Assembly (NCBI GenBank): GCA_949358305.1
Contig: OX442314.1
Span: forward strand, 38,537,211 to 38,601,210
DNA: 64,000 bases
Source of the DNA: Strigamia acuminata
Taxonomy: Eukaryota > Arthropoda > Chilopoda > Geophilomorpha > Linotaeniidae
Direction of reading: 5' to 3'
Position numbers and translations under genes: made by a program. Shown here piece after piece: positions 42,097 through 53,749 of the stretch. Numbering within the stretch: position 1 is the stretch's first letter; each line of letters begins with the position of its first letter. A model generated the notes under the pieces. That model was not told where the DNA came from and searched no databases. It was given only the letters and a program-made list of their open reading frames with translations.

Positions 42097-43429
42097 AGCG
42101 AAAATAAGTATCGTAATAAAACAAAATAACAAGACAAGAGCGCCTGACTTCGGTTGCAAGGACGTATATACTCTTGGTAGGATTACTGGAAAACCTTTGT
42201 TCCAATAGGGACACTGGTCACCATAATTCTTCCAATCCCTGATTACAGATTTTAGACTTCTAAACCTGATGTTTAGAAAGTCTCATGAAACGGTTCTGTC
42301 TGTCTGTCCGTCCGTCGTCAACGATTCCGCAAAAACTATAGCAGCTAGAGCAAAACGGACAACGGCATTAAATTCAGCATGCTTATATTAGTATTGTAAG
42401 GTATTTTCAGATTTCTCGGACCTCCGGTTGAATTAATAAACCGGTTTTAGTGCACTTTTAGCCGTCTAATAATACTACTTCCGTCCTGCACAGGAAGTTG
42501 TAACATTGTACTAGCGCCACCTGGCGGATCCCGTGAGCCATACGTTGCGATACGTTTTCCGCGCGATTTATTTCCCGATTGTAGCAAACCCCGGATGCAA
42601 CAATTCCGCAGCATATCATTTCAAATTTTGGTGGGATTTTGTTTGTTGTTGCTTTATATTGGCAAAAAAAAATATTTTTTTTTTAAATTACTTTATTTTC
42701 TTTTATTTCGGTGTTTTATTTAGGGACAAAAGGACAGGGTTTAGAAGTCTAATATGTAATGCTTCCCTGCATTACAAATCCCAGCTTGTTTTTAAATACA
42801 TTAATGGTCTTGTATCTATTCGGAAAATCTGCAGTGTTTTTTTGTTGTTGTTTTCTCAATATTTTAATGATTTTTTGATTAATTCCGGCTTTTTTTTAAT
42901 TTTCAGTATTTTCGACGTTATCGATTGGTATGGCTCGAAAATGTGGATATCTTTTTGAGATCAAGTCACATTTACTCACAAGTCAGTTTACATGGTCACA
43001 GTTTAACCGATGAATATAAATCGAATTTTCTGGAAAATTGATGATGTAAACACACAATTATAAACAAAGAAAATTCCAATTCTTATTACTTGTATCAATA
43101 TAAACTTGTTCAAGAATATTTAGGCGACTTGGCGCTCGGTATTTGTCGACCCCTGTCAGAGAACACCATTTTTTAAACCTCGTAACTAGCATGTGATTGG
43201 TTGCTGAAACTTGTCATAACAATAAAAAATAATGCAGATAAATTTCAAAAGCCAAAAATTGTTCATGTTGATTTGTTAGGGGGTGTAAAATCCAACTCTC
43301 TACCTCCACGTGGTCACCCCTGGATGAACTGAGCACACGACTTGTCTCGGTGGAACCAGAAGAGAGCTCTAGTCATTTGAAAATTTCTGAAAATTTCTGA
43401 AAATTTTCGTCTTCCCCTAAAAATAAGAC
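42097..43429. other. Intergenic with a TCTG/TCCG microsatellite
   Basis: No gene is supported. CTGTCTGTCTGTCCGTCCGTC at about 42294-42314 is a short tetramer microsatellite. At about 42506-42520 GCGCCACCTGGCGG is a small palindrome similar to an insulator-type core. Confidence 0.5.
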
Positions 43430-43815
43430 CATGGTTTTGTATTCGAATATAACAGCACCCTGGTGTTGTATTCGAATACAACACCACGGTGTTATATTCA
43501 GCCAATATCATGTAAGTTTTCGAAGAAGTAAAAATTGTTATTTACTCTATTAATTTGTATTCATTATGCCGATTAAAAAAACAAAAAAGATATATAAATT
43601 AACAAAAGCAACGATGTACTGTACGTTTTAAATATTTGTATACAAATCTGAATATAACACCATGGTGTTGTATTTGAAAACAAATAAAAAATCCGAATAT
43701 AACACCACGATGTTATAGCTGAAGTGTTGTTATATTCGAATTTTTCAACAATGTTTCACAACTTACAGTTTTCAAAGAATCTCGAATACAATACCATGGT
43801 GTTATTTTCGGGGAA
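43430..43815. repeat. Cluster of short palindromes around ACACCATGGTGT
   Basis: At least five related palindromes occur in 385 bp: 43440-43479, 43474-43499, 43650-43676, about 43693-43722 and about 43783-43812. Each has the form GAATA(T/C)AACACC - GGTGTT(G/A)TATTC. Each arm can fold back on itself. No protein is coded. Confidence 0.7.
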
Positions 43816-44098
43816 AACAGTAGCGGTGTATTGCTGAAAAGCCCTCATTGGTTAAATTAATCGTTTGCAGTAATTGATCGAAACAAAACTTGCTATTTAT
43901 CGTTGATCATTCTCTCGAGAGTCGCCGCTTCTAAAACATCTAAAATGGCAAAATATTCTTTCGTTTAAATAACATAAAAAGAAAGGGAGAAAAAGCGAGC
44001 GCGTTTCTTTCGCATTTATTCGAATGTATACACGAGAATAACGAGTTTTGGTCGAGGGGGGGAGGATAACGGAGGCACGTGGTTTTTATGTTCTGGTT

Positions 44099-46018
44099 CT
44101 AGGCTGTTAGTTTGATTTCATCTTCCTTGGATTTGACTTCCTTGGCTTTGACTTCCCTGGATTTGTGGCGAGGAAGGAAAAAGAGCGGGACCATCCCCAA
44201 AAGACATCCTATCGACACTCCGAGGGCGCGACTCTGCAATTAATTCAATTTTTTAATTTTTTAATTTTTTTGATTTTTTGATTTTTTGATTTTTGATTTT
44301 AATTTTGATTTTGTTACCAGTTGTGCGCACCAACGCGTGCTGCGCATGCGCATTTGTTCGGGGGTGAGTGGCGGTGGTAAGACGCCGATTCGTGAGGCGA
44401 TGTTTTCGACGTACCACGCTGAGCCGACACCGGCAACATCTGATATCAAGTTGCCCAAGCCGGCCGCTAGGATAGCATTTTGTTAGTTTGGTTTGGGTGG
44501 TCAAGTTTGGGGGTGGAGGGGCTTGTTTTCGGTGCTACCTGCCAACGTTGAGATGCCCAGGGTTACTCCGATCGTCAGATCGATGTAGTCACCCTGAAAA
44601 TGCACAAATAATGTCGAACCATCAAAATTTGACCAGAAAATCAAACAAATCGAAGAAAGAATAAACGGCTAAAAAGAAACAAATAAAAAGTACAGAAATG
44701 TACAACAAAAACGAGAAAAAGATGAAAAATTGACAAATTACAATGTGTTTTAAAATGTATTTTGGAATGTACTATCCAATGTATTTTGAAATATATTGTA
44801 ATTACAATGTGTTTTAAAATGTATTTAAAATATATTCAGAAATATATTTCAAAATGTACGACGGTTGTCAATATATTTCAAAATATATTGGCATTCATTT
44901 CCGTACTTTTTCAAATATATTGAAATATATTTTGCGACCATATGGGTCGACGCAAAAATAATAATCCATTAGTCCATTACCGCTTAGAGTTTCGGTACTG
45001 GGAAACCGGTTGAAAAAAAAAACCTGTTCCGTCCAAAATTGTCAAAAGTTGCTGAAACGTCATTTTGTAACGTTTTAATGATAATAATGGCTAAAAATGG
45101 TAATTTTTGATGAAAAACGGCCATTTTTACCATAAAAAATGGCTAAAAATGGCCATTTTTGACCAAAAACGGCCATTTTTTCATGCAAAATGGCGAAAAA
45201 ATGGCCATTTTTGATGAAAAACGACCATTTTTACCATAATAAATGGCTAAAAATAGCCATTTTTGACCAAAAACGGCTATTTTATTCATGAAAAATGGCT
45301 AAAAATGGCCATTTTTGATGAAAACAACCATTTTTACCATGAAAAATTGCTAAAAATGGCCATTTTTGACCAAAAACGACCATTTTATTCATAAAAAATT
45401 GCTAAAAATGACCATTTTTGATAAAAAACGACCATTTTTAGCCTGACATTTTTCAGTCCCTGCAGTACCACCATTTTGGTACCGGGAACCGGGAATTAAA
45501 AAAAAGCGGGAAAACAGAAACCCTATTACCGCTATAATCATAATAAAATTGTCCAAAAATCCGAAGCCGATAAACGGCATTGCATTGTGCAAACCAACTG
45601 AAAAGAAAAAAAAGAAAATAAAATAAACAAATAAATCAACGAATGAATGAAAACAATTCGAACGGCGCAGAAAGAACAAACCTGCTCGCAACTGCTCACT
45701 CGTGGGCGGCACCTGCGACCCATCTGCAAAGAAAAAAGCGGAATAAAACCCACGCCCAACCGACCAGGCATTTTTTTCACCTGGATTCGTCTGATTAACT
45801 TGTAATATTTGCAACTCCCGGTACAGTAGATCGCGCTCCTTGGAATTCAAGCTGTAGACCAGATCCTTGGCGTGCCCCTTGAGGAACGGCACTTTGGTAA
45901 CGTATCTCTGCTCCTCCGGACCGCTAGCCAGCGTCCTGCACGCCTCGCACCTCGCATTTGCTGCCACCAACTGATTTATGCTCCTCCTCAATGCGAACCG
46001 ACATCCAACAGCTGCCAT
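44099..46018 (-). CDS. TMEM65: TMEM65, inner mitochondrial membrane protein
   Basis: Six exons on the minus strand give an open frame of 228 residues: 46018-45781, 45723-45682, 45597-45530, 44593-44539, 44466-44318, 44233-44099. The start MAAVGCRFALRRSINQ is a good mitochondrial targeting peptide. Then come the TMEM65 signature DLVYSLNSKERDLLYREL, VPPTSEQLR, the membrane segment NAMPFIGFGFLDNFIMII, GDYIDLTIGVTLGIST, GNLISDVAGVG and the last membrane helix (GVSIGCLLGMVPLFF), with a Lys-rich tail. TMEM65 is linked to mitochondrial sodium/calcium exchange and respiration in animals. Exon lengths sum to a multiple of three. Intron 3 holds a minisatellite. It shares an upstream region with ECHDC1. 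Confidence 0.92.
44740..44940. repeat. ATATTT/AAAATGTATTT repeats in TMEM65 intron 3
   Basis: Short units such as AATGTGTTTTAAAATGTATT and TATTTCAAAATATATTG repeat several times in both orientations within the intron. Confidence 0.6.
45075..45445. repeat. Minisatellite of AAAATGGCCATTTTT units in TMEM65 intron 3
   Basis: A compound unit of roughly 50-60 bp is built from AAAAATGGCCATTTTT, GATGAAAAACG or GACCAAAAACG, and ACCATAAAAAATGGCT. It is repeated about seven times. Each unit contains self-complementary AAATGGCCATTT. Confidence 0.75.
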
Positions 46019-46218
46019 TGCATTATACCGGCATGCACCGCGCGGCTTCGTGCGCCGTGGCCATGGCGCCGCATTCGCCGTTTCGACGCTCGATGGCGCC
46101 ACCGTCCGGGGCCGACGGTCGTTCTTGCTTCATTTTCATCCTTATACAATTTCATCTTTATTTTTCATTCGCGACAAGATTTTCGACACATCTCGACGGA
46201 TAAAAATCGACGTACGAA
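46019..46218. promoter_or_regulatory. Bidirectional promoter between TMEM65 and ECHDC1
   Basis: Only 200 bp separate the two divergent start codons. The TMEM65 side is GC-rich and no TATA box is evident. Head-to-head housekeeping mitochondrial genes commonly share such a promoter. Confidence 0.6.
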
Positions 46219-47279
46219 ATGGCGCAACTGCGGTTTAATGTATCCAGATCGTGCGGTAAGCCTACATTTACGAAACAAACAAAAACGAGAAATTTATAAC
46301 AATGTTTTGTTTTAAAAAAAAATTTTCGTTTTAAATATTTGTCGTTTACAATTTATTTCCTACTTTGCGAACAGGTTATTTCAGTTATTTGCACCGGCGG
46401 ATGTACAGCGACGATCTTCGCGAATTCAACAAGTTGCTCACGTTGTCGCAAGGTGGCTCCATCACGCTGCGCCGCAACGAGAAACTCAAAGTTGACATCG
46501 TGCAAATCAAACACGTCGAGAGAAAAAACGCACTTAGTGGTAAAATAAAAGAAAAATAAAAAATTATTAAAACCAAAACGAGACGATTTGGACTTATTCC
46601 AGGTCAAATGTTGCTACAACTCGCCGAGATAGTGAATAAATTGGAGAACGATCGGATGGAAGATAAGCGCGCAGTATTATTTACGGGAGCGGGCGACGCC
46701 TTCTGCGCAGGCGCAGACCTGTCCCTGGTGGAGGACAACCTGAAACACTCGGTCTTCAGCAAACAACTCAGCGCTTTCATATCCAGAATCCTCATCAGCC
46801 TCATCAAACTTCCGGTTCCGTCGATCGCCTTGATCGACGGGCCCGCATTCGGCGGCGGCGCCGAACTCGCGATCGGTTGCGACCTGCGCCTGACCACGCC
46901 GGCCGGTCAAATGTCGTTCGTGCACGGGCGCATGGGACTCGTGCCGGCTTTCGGCGGCGGCACGCGCCTCGTGCAGCTGGTCGGGCCCGCGCGGGCGCTC
47001 GATCTGCTGCTCACAGGACGGAACCTGCAGGGCAAGGAGTTGGTCGAGTGGGGTCTAGCGAGCGGACGAGTCATCGGCGAGGACGAGGCGCTGCTCTGGA
47101 TCGAGGAGAATTTGCGCGCCAACATCGGCACACAGATGGCGCTCAAGTCGATCGTCCGACACGCGGCGGCCGTGCCGTACAACGAGTCGTTGGACTTCGA
47201 ACGCGAAGTTTTCATCCGCCAATGGGGTGGAGCCGCTCACGTACAGGCGTTAAATAGATACAGGGGCAAAAGAGATTGA
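46219..47279 (+). CDS. ECHDC1: Ethylmalonyl-CoA decarboxylase (ECHDC1)
   Basis: Three exons (46219-46255, 46375-46539, 46603-47279) give 292 residues in one frame. The protein is of the enoyl-CoA hydratase/isomerase (crotonase) fold. After a short lead come GGSITLRRNEKLKVDI, KHVERKNALSGQM, the first oxyanion-hole loop FTGAGDAFCAGADLS, and the second GPAFGGGAELAIGCDLRL, followed by GRMGLVPAFGGGTRLV. The N-terminal GGSI stretch and overall order are those of ECHDC1. ECHDC1 removes CO2 from ethylmalonyl-CoA, a side product of acetyl-CoA carboxylase, as metabolite repair. Length is close to the animal norm. The third exon is markedly more GC-rich than its surroundings. Confidence 0.9.
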
Positions 47280-48449
47280 AATTACCGCACATTTCTGCGA
47301 TGCGAATGAATACAGTAGTAATAAATGACCGATTTGTGTGCAGCGACATCTCGTGATCGTTATTTGAATTAACAAAAAACAAAATGAAGTATTTTCCACA
47401 TTTCTGCGGGTCCCGCCGAGAGAACAATAGGTCCAGTCCAGCAGTCTGAGGGGTCCCCGTGCGGACCATAAATATTATAGGGGCCCCAACCTAAAAAAAT
47501 TTATAAAATAAATAAATAAAATAATAAATAAATAAATAAATAAATAAGAGAAGTTTAGTAGTTCGATGGGCCGCCATGAATGACCGGGAATCGCGGGCGG
47601 ATCTAGCATAGGGCTAATGGGGCTTGAGGCCGGGGCCCCCAAATTTTAAAGGGGCCCCAAGACACGAGGCAATGTACTAAAAAAAAAAAAAAAAAAAAAA
47701 GAGGTTGCTATTAAAAATTGTGATAAAGGGGTCCCGAAAAGCTAGGTCCGCCCCTGCCGGGAATAACATGCGGTAGGTGCCCATTCCGAGAAACAAAATG
47801 GAGTATCTTTTGGGGCCCTATTTTAGGGCCAACAAAAGGTGGATATCTGCATTCTGGAGAGATTTTTTTTTCAAATATGTTTTTTTGGGGCCCGGGAAGA
47901 AGATATACGAGGAAAAATAGATGACATTTAATGTCTCGAAACGAGGCCAGCTGGCGGCCGAATTTCAAAACAATCGATGCCAAACTCGAAAATAATAAAA
48001 ACAAGCAAAGGTGTGGACTGTTTTCCTAAACAGAAAACGGAACTTGACCGCTCTAGTTAATCACGAACGGAAATTGCAATTCTCCCAAAAACAAGACCAA
48101 TTATGGAAATAAAATAAACAACAAAAAATTATGAAACAAAAAAACACAAATTTACGTAAGAATTTTGAAATAATTTGTTGGAAAGGTGAATTTGGCGGAA
48201 CTCCAAGGCCCTTTCGAACACCGATTGCTAATTACCAAAGATCAACGTCCCCTTTACCGCCTTTAAAGCCCCAATTACTGGCGGAAGGGAAGGCGGTATC
48301 GCATCGGCACGAGGCGTGGCCTAGCGTGGGCGACGGGCGTGCGCTAATCTGCACTCATTTACGCGTCAACTGAGCAGGTGGGAAAAAAGAGAGTAAAACT
48401 ATACGGAATAACCTAGATTGGATCACTCGACACACTTTTCCTCGCCGAG
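47280..48449. other. Intergenic with GGGGCCCC-containing repeats
   Basis: Several pieces contain GGGGCCCC or GGGGCCC followed by A-rich runs (47480, 47634, 47650, 47810, 47890). A 22-base A run lies at about 47679-47700 and an AATA microsatellite at 47507-47547. This looks like a cluster of old non-autonomous repeats. No gene is supported. Confidence 0.5.
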
Positions 48450-51047
48450 ATGGACACGTTTATCCTTTTTCTCGTTTCTGGCTCGCTCGCCTTCGCCTTC
48501 GCGGACTTCCGCGACCTGCCGGGCGCCTACTGCGCCGTCCGCCCGGGCGGCAAATGCTGTCCCGGCCGGGACGACACGTGCACCATGCCCATCCTAGGCA
48601 CGCTCTGCTACTGCGACATGTTCTGCGCGCGCACCAGCGGCGCAGATTGCTGCCCCGACTTTCGGTTTCAGTGTTTGGGCGAAATCGCGCCGCCCGAGCC
48701 CGTCACAGGTAACGAACTAACGACGACATTTTTTTTCTCTTTATTTTCGCATTTGCACGTGAACATTTCTTTAATTGGGTCGCTCGGCTTTAATAATAAT
48801 TAATTTCCTCTCGTTTAAAAATTCTTTCCTTATTTGGCAATTATTTCCGTTTCGAGAATTAAATGATTAATTAATTGATAATTTTTATTTGTGTTAGCTG
48901 CGTGTCTCAACAAAGGACAAGTGCTGGTGCTCGGACAGAGAGTGAGAGTGAATTGCAACTGGTGGTGAGTTTGCGCATTATTTGACCTCATAATAATCAG
49001 ATTCTATTCCGCGAGTTCGTATCTCACAAACTCGTAAATAATTGTTTGCATTATTTGACCTCATAATCAGCTTTCTATTTCATTCCATCTCACTTGTAAA
49101 TAATGTTTTGATCAAAAGCACCTGCAGAGAAACGAGTCCGGGAAAAACAGATTTGGTGTGCGATGACGAGCCGTGTTTGATTCGTCAAGAAATCATCGAG
49201 TCGGTCAACCGCGCTCATTTCGGGTGATTTTTCCATTTTTTTTTTTAGAGTTTAATTTTTATTCCAATTCGGAAGTAATAAATTAGAATAATTGGGTGAA
49301 ATGAGATCATTAATTAAAACGAATTTAGCTGGAGCGCTTCGAACTACTCGTTCATGTGGGGCGAATCGTTGGCCGAGGGAATCGAGCGCCATCTTGGCTC
49401 GATGAAACCCCAGCAACCCGTGATGGCCATGCACGGGGTGGATATGAACGGACACGAGACGTTCAGGGAAGAATTCGACTCGAGGACCAACTGGCCCGGA
49501 CTCATCCAGCCGATCAGAGACCAGGGAAAGTGCGGCTCGTCCTGGGCCATCGCTGCGACCGGTAAATCCAACAAAAATTCAAAATTGAAAAAATTCAAAT
49601 TTGTCAAATTGGTTTTTTGAAGACGTGGCTGCGGATCGTCGCGCTATTTTGACCAAAGGTGCGGAACCGACGGCGCTTTCCGTCCAACAGCTGCTCGACT
49701 GCCACAATGACGGAAAGCCGGGATGCGCGGGCGGTTATCCGGATCGCGCCTGGCGCTTCCTGACCGAACGAGGGTAAACACTAAAACACGAAATAAAGAA
49801 AATGGCGTAGTCCATTTTGACAAATTTTGACAAATTTTGACAAATTTTGACAAATTTTGACAAATTTCGACAAATTTCGACAAATTTCGACAAATTTCGA
49901 CAAATTTTGACACATTTCGACACATTTTGACAAATTTTGACAAATTTTGACAAATTTCGACAAATTTTGACAAATTTTGACAAAATTCGACAAATTTCGA
50001 CAAATTTCGACACATTTCGACACATTTCGACACATTTCGACAAATTTTGACAAATTTTGACAAATTTTGTCAATTTTTTGCCGAATTTGAGGTAAATTTT
50101 GACATTTCGGTCACGAATAGTGACGAAACGTGACGTCAGTGACAGCTGATGGCTTGTCCCTTTCGGTAGGTGACCTCATTTACAGATGATCCCAAATGTG
50201 AAAACAAGTTACGCAATTAAACAGGAAGTTATATGAATTGATTAACAAGTTTGGTCCATGAATATGCAACGAATTCCATTGTTTTTACGTAACATCGCTT
50301 TATTTTCGCTTCTCTTCTCTTTTCGTTTCGTTTCGCAGACTCGTGTCCGAAGATTGCTATCCGTACCGGAGCGGGAAAAGTGGAACGTCCGAAGTGTGTC
50401 GTTTGAATGATCAATCGGCCATTCAACGCTGCCCCGGTGGACGAGGCTATTCTCAGCTTTACACGACACCTCCGCCGTATCGAATAGCCAACAACGAGAA
50501 CGACATCAAGACCGAAATTGAAAAAAATGGCCCCGTTCAAGGTGCGCCATTTTCACTCCAATTTCGCACTTTTTCACCCTCGTTTATTGCATTTTTCCAT
50601 TTTATTTGCAGCCATTTTGTTGGTGCGAGAAGATTTTTACATGTATCGACACGGGGTGTATCGATACACGGATCCGATCCCGAATAAACCCGAATTCCAC
50701 CGCAAGGCGGCGCTTCATTCCGTTCGAATTTTAGGGTAAAGATTTAAAATTAATAAATAAATTGAAATTGAACATTTTTGTTTTGTTTTTAGATGGGGTT
50801 TGGATCGAACCGAGTCACGCCCGGTCAAATACTGGGTAAGAATAATAATATTGAGATGTAAACCGTGCACGTGCTTGACCGAGTTTGCTTTCACTTTCAG
50901 CTTTGCGCCAACTCCTGGGGTCGAGAGTGGGGCGAAGATGGCTACTTCCGGATCTTGCGCGGCGAGGACGAAAGTGCGATCGAAATGTTCGTCGTTGGAG
51001 TCGAAGCGAAGCAATCCAACGGAAATCATAACTCACTGAAGAAATGA
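48450..51047 (+). CDS. Tubulointerstitial nephritis antigen-like protein (inactive cathepsin)
   Basis: Nine exons in one frame give 443 residues: 48450-48708, 48898-48964, 49119-49223, 49329-49561, 49623-49773, 50339-50541, 50612-50735, 50793-50835, 50901-51047. A signal peptide ([15 protein letters not shown]) is followed by a somatomedin-B-like Cys-rich domain ([26 protein letters not shown]). Then come a second Cys-rich region and a papain-family domain of cathepsin-B type. The catalytic Cys is Ser ([13 protein letters not shown]), as in TINAG/TINAGL1, while the His ([10 protein letters not shown]) and Asn ([13 protein letters not shown]) remain. It is therefore a secreted, matrix-associated, non-proteolytic protein. 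Total length fits the family (about 440-475). Confidence 0.92.
49807..50090 (+). repeat. 10-bp minisatellite TGACAAATTT in TINAG-like intron 5
   Basis: About 28 tandem copies of TTTTGACAAA/TTTCGACAAA, a few reading GACACA, fill half of the 565-bp intron. Ten is not a multiple of three, so all frames are open for long stretches and give false ORFs. Confidence 0.9.
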
Positions 51048-52682
51048 AAGAAATAAATCCATTTTATAGCGTATTTATATTTTATACATCAGGGACGAAA
51101 TAAAATCGAATATATATTGTTTTTTTAATTTAACCCTGCAAAGTGCAAACTCACATACGGCGCTCTAGCGGCCATTTTTGTATATTGCCATGAGTAAATT
51201 TCATCGCTTTTTCAATAAAAATTGATAAAATGAAACCAAACACTCGAGTTCTATTTATAAAAAGAAAAATGATGCGCCATCCACTGTAGTAATACTACGA
51301 GAGGTTCATTCAGCATCTGGTGTCAGGTTTGTTGGAACAAGGCCAACACTTCTAACCCCGCAACATAAATTAATAAATTAAAATTTTTTTTTTTTTTAAA
51401 TTAAAAAAATAAACAAACAAGATTACTCGTGAAAAAATGAAATCAACTGGGTCAACGAAATGATAAGGTGCCTTGACCCTGAAGATGGAGGAAACAAACC
51501 ACTTCCTTTCAGGTTGAAAGCGAAAGGAAGTCACTTCCGGTTTTAATCTCGATTCTCGACGTTTACAATTCATTAAATAATTCATTAAATTCACGAGCGA
51601 GCGATTAAAAATTGTAAAATGTTGTTGATGGGAGTTGTAAGAGCAAAACTACAAGTATTTAATCCTTTGTGTCGTAAACAAGTCGGTCATTACACAAGGA
51701 AGAAATAAAAATGAATACGAAATGAAAACAAATGTAGGCCTAAATCATAAACTTAGATTTTCGTATCAAGGCCAAGTGTCAACGATGTTTTTATCTGGCT
51801 AACGCAGAAAGGATTAAATATTTTATTCCACTACATTTAAATTCTTAAAATGAATTTGCGACGATTCTATTCTACCTTTTACGGCAATATTTAATTACCA
51901 AAAAGATAATACTACATTAGGCAAAATCAATGAGCGCGCTAAGTGAATTGTACTGAATAAGACTTACGACAAATATCTCATGGATAGATTTATTAATCGA
52001 CGATGATCCACAATCATCGCGAGAGGTTTTGACACCTTCATTGCCCAAAAGACACACGAAGCTGAATGTTCTGAAACGTGATGTGGTGTTTAGACTTTAA
52101 AGCGATCTGCATTTGACCTAAATTTGATCTTTAGTATCGAGTGATTCAAAGATGGCAACTCCCATAATTTAGCTCAGTAAAAACTCATTATTCTACATCT
52201 TATTGCCGATTATTTTTTTTTTTGAACACACAATAACAATCTATTTTCTTTTGTTTCTATTGTTATATTGTAATTTATGAGATTTATCAATGACTTGGAT
52301 TTATTAAATATTACAAAAGAATCGATGTTTTTCTCCTGACATTCAAACAAAACAAAATGAGAAAAATGAATAAAATGAATATTTATCACATCACTTCCTC
52401 GATCATGTGCGGTGCAAACAACTCACAGTATTTACAACTCCTGCTGATTAATACGCCACCTATTGAGAAGAAAAGAAAGTAATTCAACATTGACGGCTCC
52501 CTGAGCCTCCGTAGACTGCTCGCGCTGTACTTGTGTGTCGTAAATACCATTTACGTGGCTTAAAACGAGGAAGAAAGTACAAATACAAGAAAGAATACTA
52601 AACTTTATTCATAATTCGACGTGCTAATAATAAAAAGAAATATAGTTAATATATGAAAGCTTTGGATTTAGTTTTAATCATT
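51048..52682. other. Intergenic, no supported gene
   Basis: This is AT-rich sequence between convergent TINAG-like and Elongin C genes. There is a poly(A) signal for TINAG-like at about 51050 (AAATAAA). No coding or repeat structure of note was seen. Confidence 0.55.
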
Positions 52683-53051
52683 TCAGCAGTCGAGAAAGTC
52701 GGCTACCACGAGCATTTCGACACAAGTTGCGAGATCCGGTACGTTTGGCGCCTCGAAGAAGTTTGGTGGTTCGATCCCGCTGCCTTGGTATCGAGCCTTG
52801 TAGCTCAAGTATCGGCAAGCTGTTTCAAGCACTCGACCCGAAATTGACGGAAAAGTCGCTTCGTTCGTTTCGTTTTCAGCGTACGGGGTCGGACCAATAA
52901 ACATGGCCTTAAGGGTCCGTGAAAGAAACGCGTGTTGGCGCTTTATTATACATTCCGATCCATCCGATGCAATTAATTTGACGTACATCGAGTCAGGTCC
53001 ATCGCAGCCTCCATAAACCATCTCACTTTTTGGATCGTTGGATTCCGCCAT
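52683..53051 (-). CDS. ELOC: Elongin C, single-exon
   Basis: The ATG at 53051 (MAESNDPKSEM) gives 122 residues, slightly longer than the usual 112. It has the BTB/POZ-like Skp1 fold with YGGCDGPDSMYVKLIASDG, KAMFIGP, AENETNEATF, a helix ending CRYLSYKARY, and the C-terminal LVVADFLDC. Elongin C bridges elongin B/cullin-2 or cullin-5 to SOCS/VHL-box receptors and also serves transcription elongation. Substitutions such as KRQHAFLSRTLKAM and an extra loop near PNFFEAPNVPD suggest a diverged paralogue. It is intronless with a TATA box, like two other genes in this window. Confidence 0.88.
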   Translation of the reverse strand: MAESNDPKSEMVYGGCDGPDSMYVKLIASDGSECIIKRQHAFLSRTLKAMFIGPTPYAENETNEATFPSISGRVLETACRYLSYKARYQGSGIEPPNFFEAPNVPDLATCVEMLVVADFLDC

Positions 53052-53196
53052 TTTGATTACCAATTAAATATGCTCGAGACGATGCAGGATGACTTGTGAA
53101 GTAGAATTAATTTTATTCTGATAACATAGGGATTTATATACCCCAAATACACCGTAACGTCCTATGGACGCTTTATATACTTGTTCGTGACGTTTA
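53052..53196. promoter_or_regulatory. Divergent promoter with two TATA boxes
   Basis: The minus strand has TATATAAATCCC at about 53128-53139 (toward Elongin C). The plus strand has TTTATATAC at about 53171-53179 (toward the IWS1-like copy). Only 145 bp separate the two start codons. Confidence 0.5.
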
Positions 53197-53749
53197 ATGA
53201 ACGTTAATAGGATGCAGGAAATGTTTGATAAGACAATTTTGCCACTAGAGGGCAAAAAGTGGCTCCACCTAGCGGCTCGGAATGAAGCCGAGGTGGCAGT
53301 AAAAGAGTCAGTCGTCTCTAATTTAGACGCAACGTTAGCCGTAATGAAAGGAAAACGTCCACGACGACGGAATCTAAGCGATGTCGACGTAGTTAGCGAT
53401 GTCATTCAGCAAATGAAAGAAGCCGCGGAGAAAGACAGAGAACTAAACAAAGCGAGGCGCGCGGCTTTGAACAAAAAGAAATTTTGGCCGACCGCCATCA
53501 AACAATTGAGGAGAAAAGAGCTCCAAAGCACATTTATTGAGCGTGGAATTTTGTTCGTGCTCCTGACGGTAGTTTACCGAGTGCAAAGTTCATAGATGAC
53601 GTTTTTGATTGTTTAATAAGCTTCCCGGAGTTATATGTACAAGTGATTGCTGAGTCGGGAAAGATTCTGAATTTAGACTCGAAGGATCGAATTGATGAAG
53701 AAGATGATGAATCGATACGGAAACGACCCAAAGTTGAAATGAAGCAGTA
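53197..53749 (+). pseudogene. IWS1/Spn1-like copy, frameshifted
   Basis: The first frame (53197 to about 53545) carries the region before and at the start of the IWS1 TFIIS-N domain: VVSDVIQQMKEAAEKDRELN, then FWPTAIKQLRRKELQSTFIE. Homology then passes to another frame (about 53540-53749) with RAPDGSLPSAKFIDDVFD, followed by an acidic and KR-rich tail ending VEMKQ and the stop. One base is missing or extra at the switch. The core domain is also shorter than in IWS1, the Spt6-binding elongation factor. It has no introns, so a retrocopy is likely. Confidence 0.65.
53242..53253 (+). promoter_or_regulatory. CTCF-like core motif
   Basis: CCACTAGAGGGC fits the CTCF core CCASYAGRKGGC fully. It lies inside the IWS1-like copy, which may make it chance coding sequence. 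Confidence 0.3.

Noticed and set aside
45389-46102. A single 237-codon ORF for TMEM65 starting at 46102
   Set aside because: The first codon there is GTG and the frame runs through introns. The spliced model from ATG 46018 gives the conserved protein in one phase.
49644-50073. Three long overlapping minus-strand ORFs of repeating [10 protein letters not shown]-type peptides
   Set aside because: They are translations of the 10-bp intronic minisatellite; all three frames stay open because the unit lacks stops.
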